A DNA stretch of 64,000 bases from Rhodeus uyekii (lineage: Eukaryota; Chordata; Actinopteri; Cypriniformes; Acheilognathidae). A program made the position numbers and the translations under genes. The stretch's first letter is position 1. Each line of letters opens with the position of its first letter. Below are positions 61,003 to 64,000 of this stretch, piece after piece. The stretch spans positions 1,687,501 through 1,751,500 of the forward strand of contig JAWRVZ010000056.1 in NCBI GenBank assembly GCA_037043235.1, in the 5' to 3' direction. The notes below the pieces were generated by a model that saw only the letters and a list, made by a program, of their open reading frames with translations, was not told the origin of the DNA and did no database searches.

Positions 61003-64000
61003 TTGATAGCTCAAGCTCAGTGGCTAGAAAGGGAAAATGGAGATAGATGTTTTTAAAGAGATTGAATTAAACTGGACAGCTCTAGTAAGAGATATCGGCT
61101 GGGGGTGGGTTTCTGAAGTTGCTCGAGCATGGCGAGATGATTAAGGAATGAGGCGGAGAAGGGAGCCGCGCTCAGATGTTTTTGGATAGGGTTTGTCACG
61201 ACAGCCTGCATTTCTCCGTTCAGCAGTAAATGCATGCAGCAAGCGTATTGCTGCCTCATCAAGGCAGAAAACTCACAGCTTGGCAAACAAATGCTGAATA
61301 AGGTCATTTCTATTTTAAAAAGACACTTATCCCCCCCCCCCAAAAAAAATGCATGTGTGCAGGAGGTGAAATTGCACCTCAGAACAATGAGGGAAAATCT
61401 TCACTTATCCTTTTTGAGAGGAATGATAATTAGCGGCATTTAATTCTAAGGTTTCTGATTATAACCTCGATTTTGAAAGAATTTTCAAAACTTTTGCGCA
61501 TGGTAAATCTTGAATAACCACCCACAATCAAGTTTAACCAGGTACTATCTGCATTTGTGTGTGCTAAAGTTTTTCCTTACAGCACAAGCATGCTTGAATT
61601 TTTATAGATTGCACTATTCGTAGAAGTCAGTGGTATTTGGCTACATCTATATAAAGAAACACTTAATTAAACTGATATAGGGTGGTGTTAAAGGGATATA
61701 AATCTGTCCAAAGAAGTGATTGTGAATCTGTTTCAGCTTCTTTGCTGCAAATGAAAGTGATAACAGGTGCACTGGAAACAGCAACACAACCCCCAAAACA
61801 GGGAATGATTTTGCAAGTGGTGGCCATGCACAATTGTTTTCTCCTTATTCTTCCTGACTGATTTGTCTTTAGTTTTGTGTCTAGTTAGGATCCTTCTCTG
61901 TTGTGTGAGGCAGTATCTGATACCTAATCAAGCTGTACAGGCAGTCCTGCTCCTTTAGGATGGCACATCCATGGGTGCCGCCGCAGGGAGGTTTGGTGCG
62001 TCTCCCAGCACAGTTTCAAGAGCATGGAGGAGATACCAGGAGACTGCTGTTATTGTGTTATTTTTTGCCATTAAAAATTTTAAATTAAATACATACATTT
62101 TTTAAAAACATAAACTATATTTCCTCCAGCCGGACTGTTTGCTGACATACATTGATCAAATATTTTAAATATGTTTTGGCCTGAAAAACTTTTGCCATAT
62201 TGGTTTATCAAGACATTTTCAGCATTGCAGCACTTGAAAGAAATGGAATTGTGGTGTGCAAATTGTTTGCCACTATAATCTTTGGGCTGTGTTTGTGTCG
62301 TTACCTGATTTGCATAATTTCTTTAGTGAATCGTGCTAAAACAGCGCAGACAGCATGTGCTAATAAATGATACTTTTTTCAGTGGGTGCAGTTTATTCTC
62401 AGCGAATTCCCCTTCTGTACTGAGTGTTTCACTGATAATGTTGTGTGGGAACATCGCTAGGCTGGTTATTAGTACCAGGTGTTCTGAGGCCTTGTGGGAA
62501 GAGATCATCAGAGAGGATCCGATGCATCTTCAAAACAACAACCTCTATATACTATTTTCAAAAATACACTCTTAAAAATAAACTTTCTAATTAGAGCCAG
62601 AAAAGTCTTTACAGACTATAGGAGAACCAGAAGGCGTTTTAAATCTCTAGATTTTTGTAAGTGCTGCTTTAAAGCTCCCAAGAGACTTTTACTGTTTCTG
62701 TTTTAACTGTTGATACCGATACACAGATAACTTTATAATGAAACATTAGTATTTTTTTTAATCTCCAAAGAGCCATGCGGCCTACTCAATAATCCGATTA
62801 ATCTGAGGCAATGTTTACTTGTGCATGTAAAAACGGGTGGTAACCCTTTCAGCAGATTCCTTTTTAGCAAATCAGTTACACATATTGACTGAATTTTACC
62901 AATATCTAATTAATATTCATAAGTTGCTATGGTTTATAATATTGTTCTGATGGCCCTGTTTTAAGGTGTGTGTGAAAGGTTCAAAGATAGCACTGTAGTG
63001 TTAGGCACACACAGGCTTGGCTTCCTCTCTCTCGCAAGCCAGATGGTGAATCTGCGTGTAGCAGTGTGTAATAAAGTGTTTATCTGGCCACTGCGGCTCC
63101 CAGGAAGCCGAATGAAGCTTTTTATAGCATTCCTAAGGTTCACACGAATCAGCTGAGTCATAGACTGACACACTCCTCTTTTCTCCTTTTTTTTTTTTAC
63201 GCAGCACTCTTTCATCTTTGCTGTTTTTGTAAGCACAGCAATACCGCAGATTATTAGATCCTGCGAGCAGTAAGCTGAGGGCTACAGCACTTTTTCATCC
63301 GCATGTTGGTCAGGTAGACAGATGGGATGAATGCGTGGTCTGTTCTGGTGATGTCATCAATAGGGAGGAGATTTTTGGACTTCGTTTTTGAAATAGAAAA
63401 GTTTCACAACAATAGTATAGTTCACAGCCCAAAGCTTCTGTTCAGTTTTAATCGAATTTGGAAAAAGGATACAGAAATGCAGTTTGGATTTAAATACAAG
63501 GAAAAATATTTAGAAATATAAATGAGTATATAGTATTTGCATATAAATTTAGCAAGGATACATTAAATTGGTCACTCTAAAGACTTGTACATTGTTAGAA
63601 AAAATTATGTTTCAAATCAATTATAAAAAATAATAAAGAAATGATAGAAAGTCCAAATTGTGAGATAAAAACTCTTTTAAATCTACACAATTGGGCTTTT
63701 CACAGTAGTACTGTTTTTTTGCTCAAGTAAAGCAGTTCAGGGTAAATAAAATGGACGTGTCCCCTTTAAGAGACTGTGTAACGTGGGCTCAGGTAGACGA
63801 ACATTCCTTAACACGCTCAGAGAGTTTGAGAGATGCAACGAGAGCGCAGGAGGAACATCTGGGCCTTGGAGTTCACCAATGCATGTTTGCCCTTGCGAGG
63901 TTATTAGCGTGATGGTCTCCATAGCAACAGGAACGCCTCCATGGTAACACAGAGCTGAGACAGGTGCAGTTGCATCACAGGGCTATTTGTTGCCTGGCAA
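61003..64000. other. intronic DNA, no recognised gene
   Basis: It holds a C10/A8 tract at 61331-61349 and AT-rich stretches at 62040-62110 and 63480-63700. 62950-63310 and 63730-64000 are repeat-poor and balanced. No splice-bounded frame matching FOXN3 is seen, so the next exon lies beyond the window. Confidence 0.5.

Larger units (their letters stand above)
60663..64000 (+). other. foxn3: start of the next foxn3 intron (runs off the window)
   Basis: It starts with the donor GTAGGC. No further exon is recognised before the window ends. It holds a striking perfect inverted repeat at 60945-61002, a poly-C/poly-A tract at 61331-61349, and otherwise mostly unremarkable AT-rich DNA. Long runs after 61450 show no coding signal. 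Confidence 0.85.

Overview
The window is vertebrate nuclear DNA, most likely from a cyprinid (carp-like) teleost. It is AT-rich, packed with dinucleotide microsatellites, and carries repeat families familiar from carp and zebrafish DNA: Tc1-like, hAT, Tigger/pogo-like and PIF/Harbinger-like elements, MITEs and tRNA-derived SINEs. Its only convincing protein-coding gene is the forkhead gene foxn3 (checkpoint suppressor 1) on the plus strand. The species call rests on repeat types read by eye, not on a search.

Layout. Positions 1-41323 are non-coding. They are read as the large intron(s) and possible 5' non-coding exons before the first foxn3 coding exon. Exon A (41324-41880) has the start codon, the conserved N-terminus and most of the forkhead domain. 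An 18.6 kb intron (41881-60525) follows. Exon B (60526-60662) completes the wing of the forkhead domain and ends inside a serine codon. The next intron runs to the window end, so the rest of the gene lies beyond 64000.

The non-coding DNA is mostly old mobile-element debris. There are two dead Tc1-like transposases (about 600-1500 plus, 51880-52985 minus). A hAT remnant keeps a BED zinc-finger N-terminus (16410-17021 minus). Several non-autonomous elements have target duplications that can be read directly: 25614-26510 (8 bp), 37455-38849 (TTA), 50487-51119 (TCA) with a nested hAT MITE at 50694-50911 (8 bp), 55719-56303 (TTAA), and three Tigger/pogo-like MITEs flanked by TA. SINE copies lie at 23.6, 31.4, 32.9 and 46.4 kb.

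Points worth a second look are a perfect 27-bp inverted repeat with a 4-nt loop 283 bp downstream of exon B (60945-61002), further perfect palindromes at 447-497 and 7854-7897, a possible in-frame micro-exon at 36141-36212, and several repeat-free stretches that could be conserved regulatory DNA. I see no RNA gene, CRISPR array, operon or defence-type system, and no clear sign of a wholly new system.
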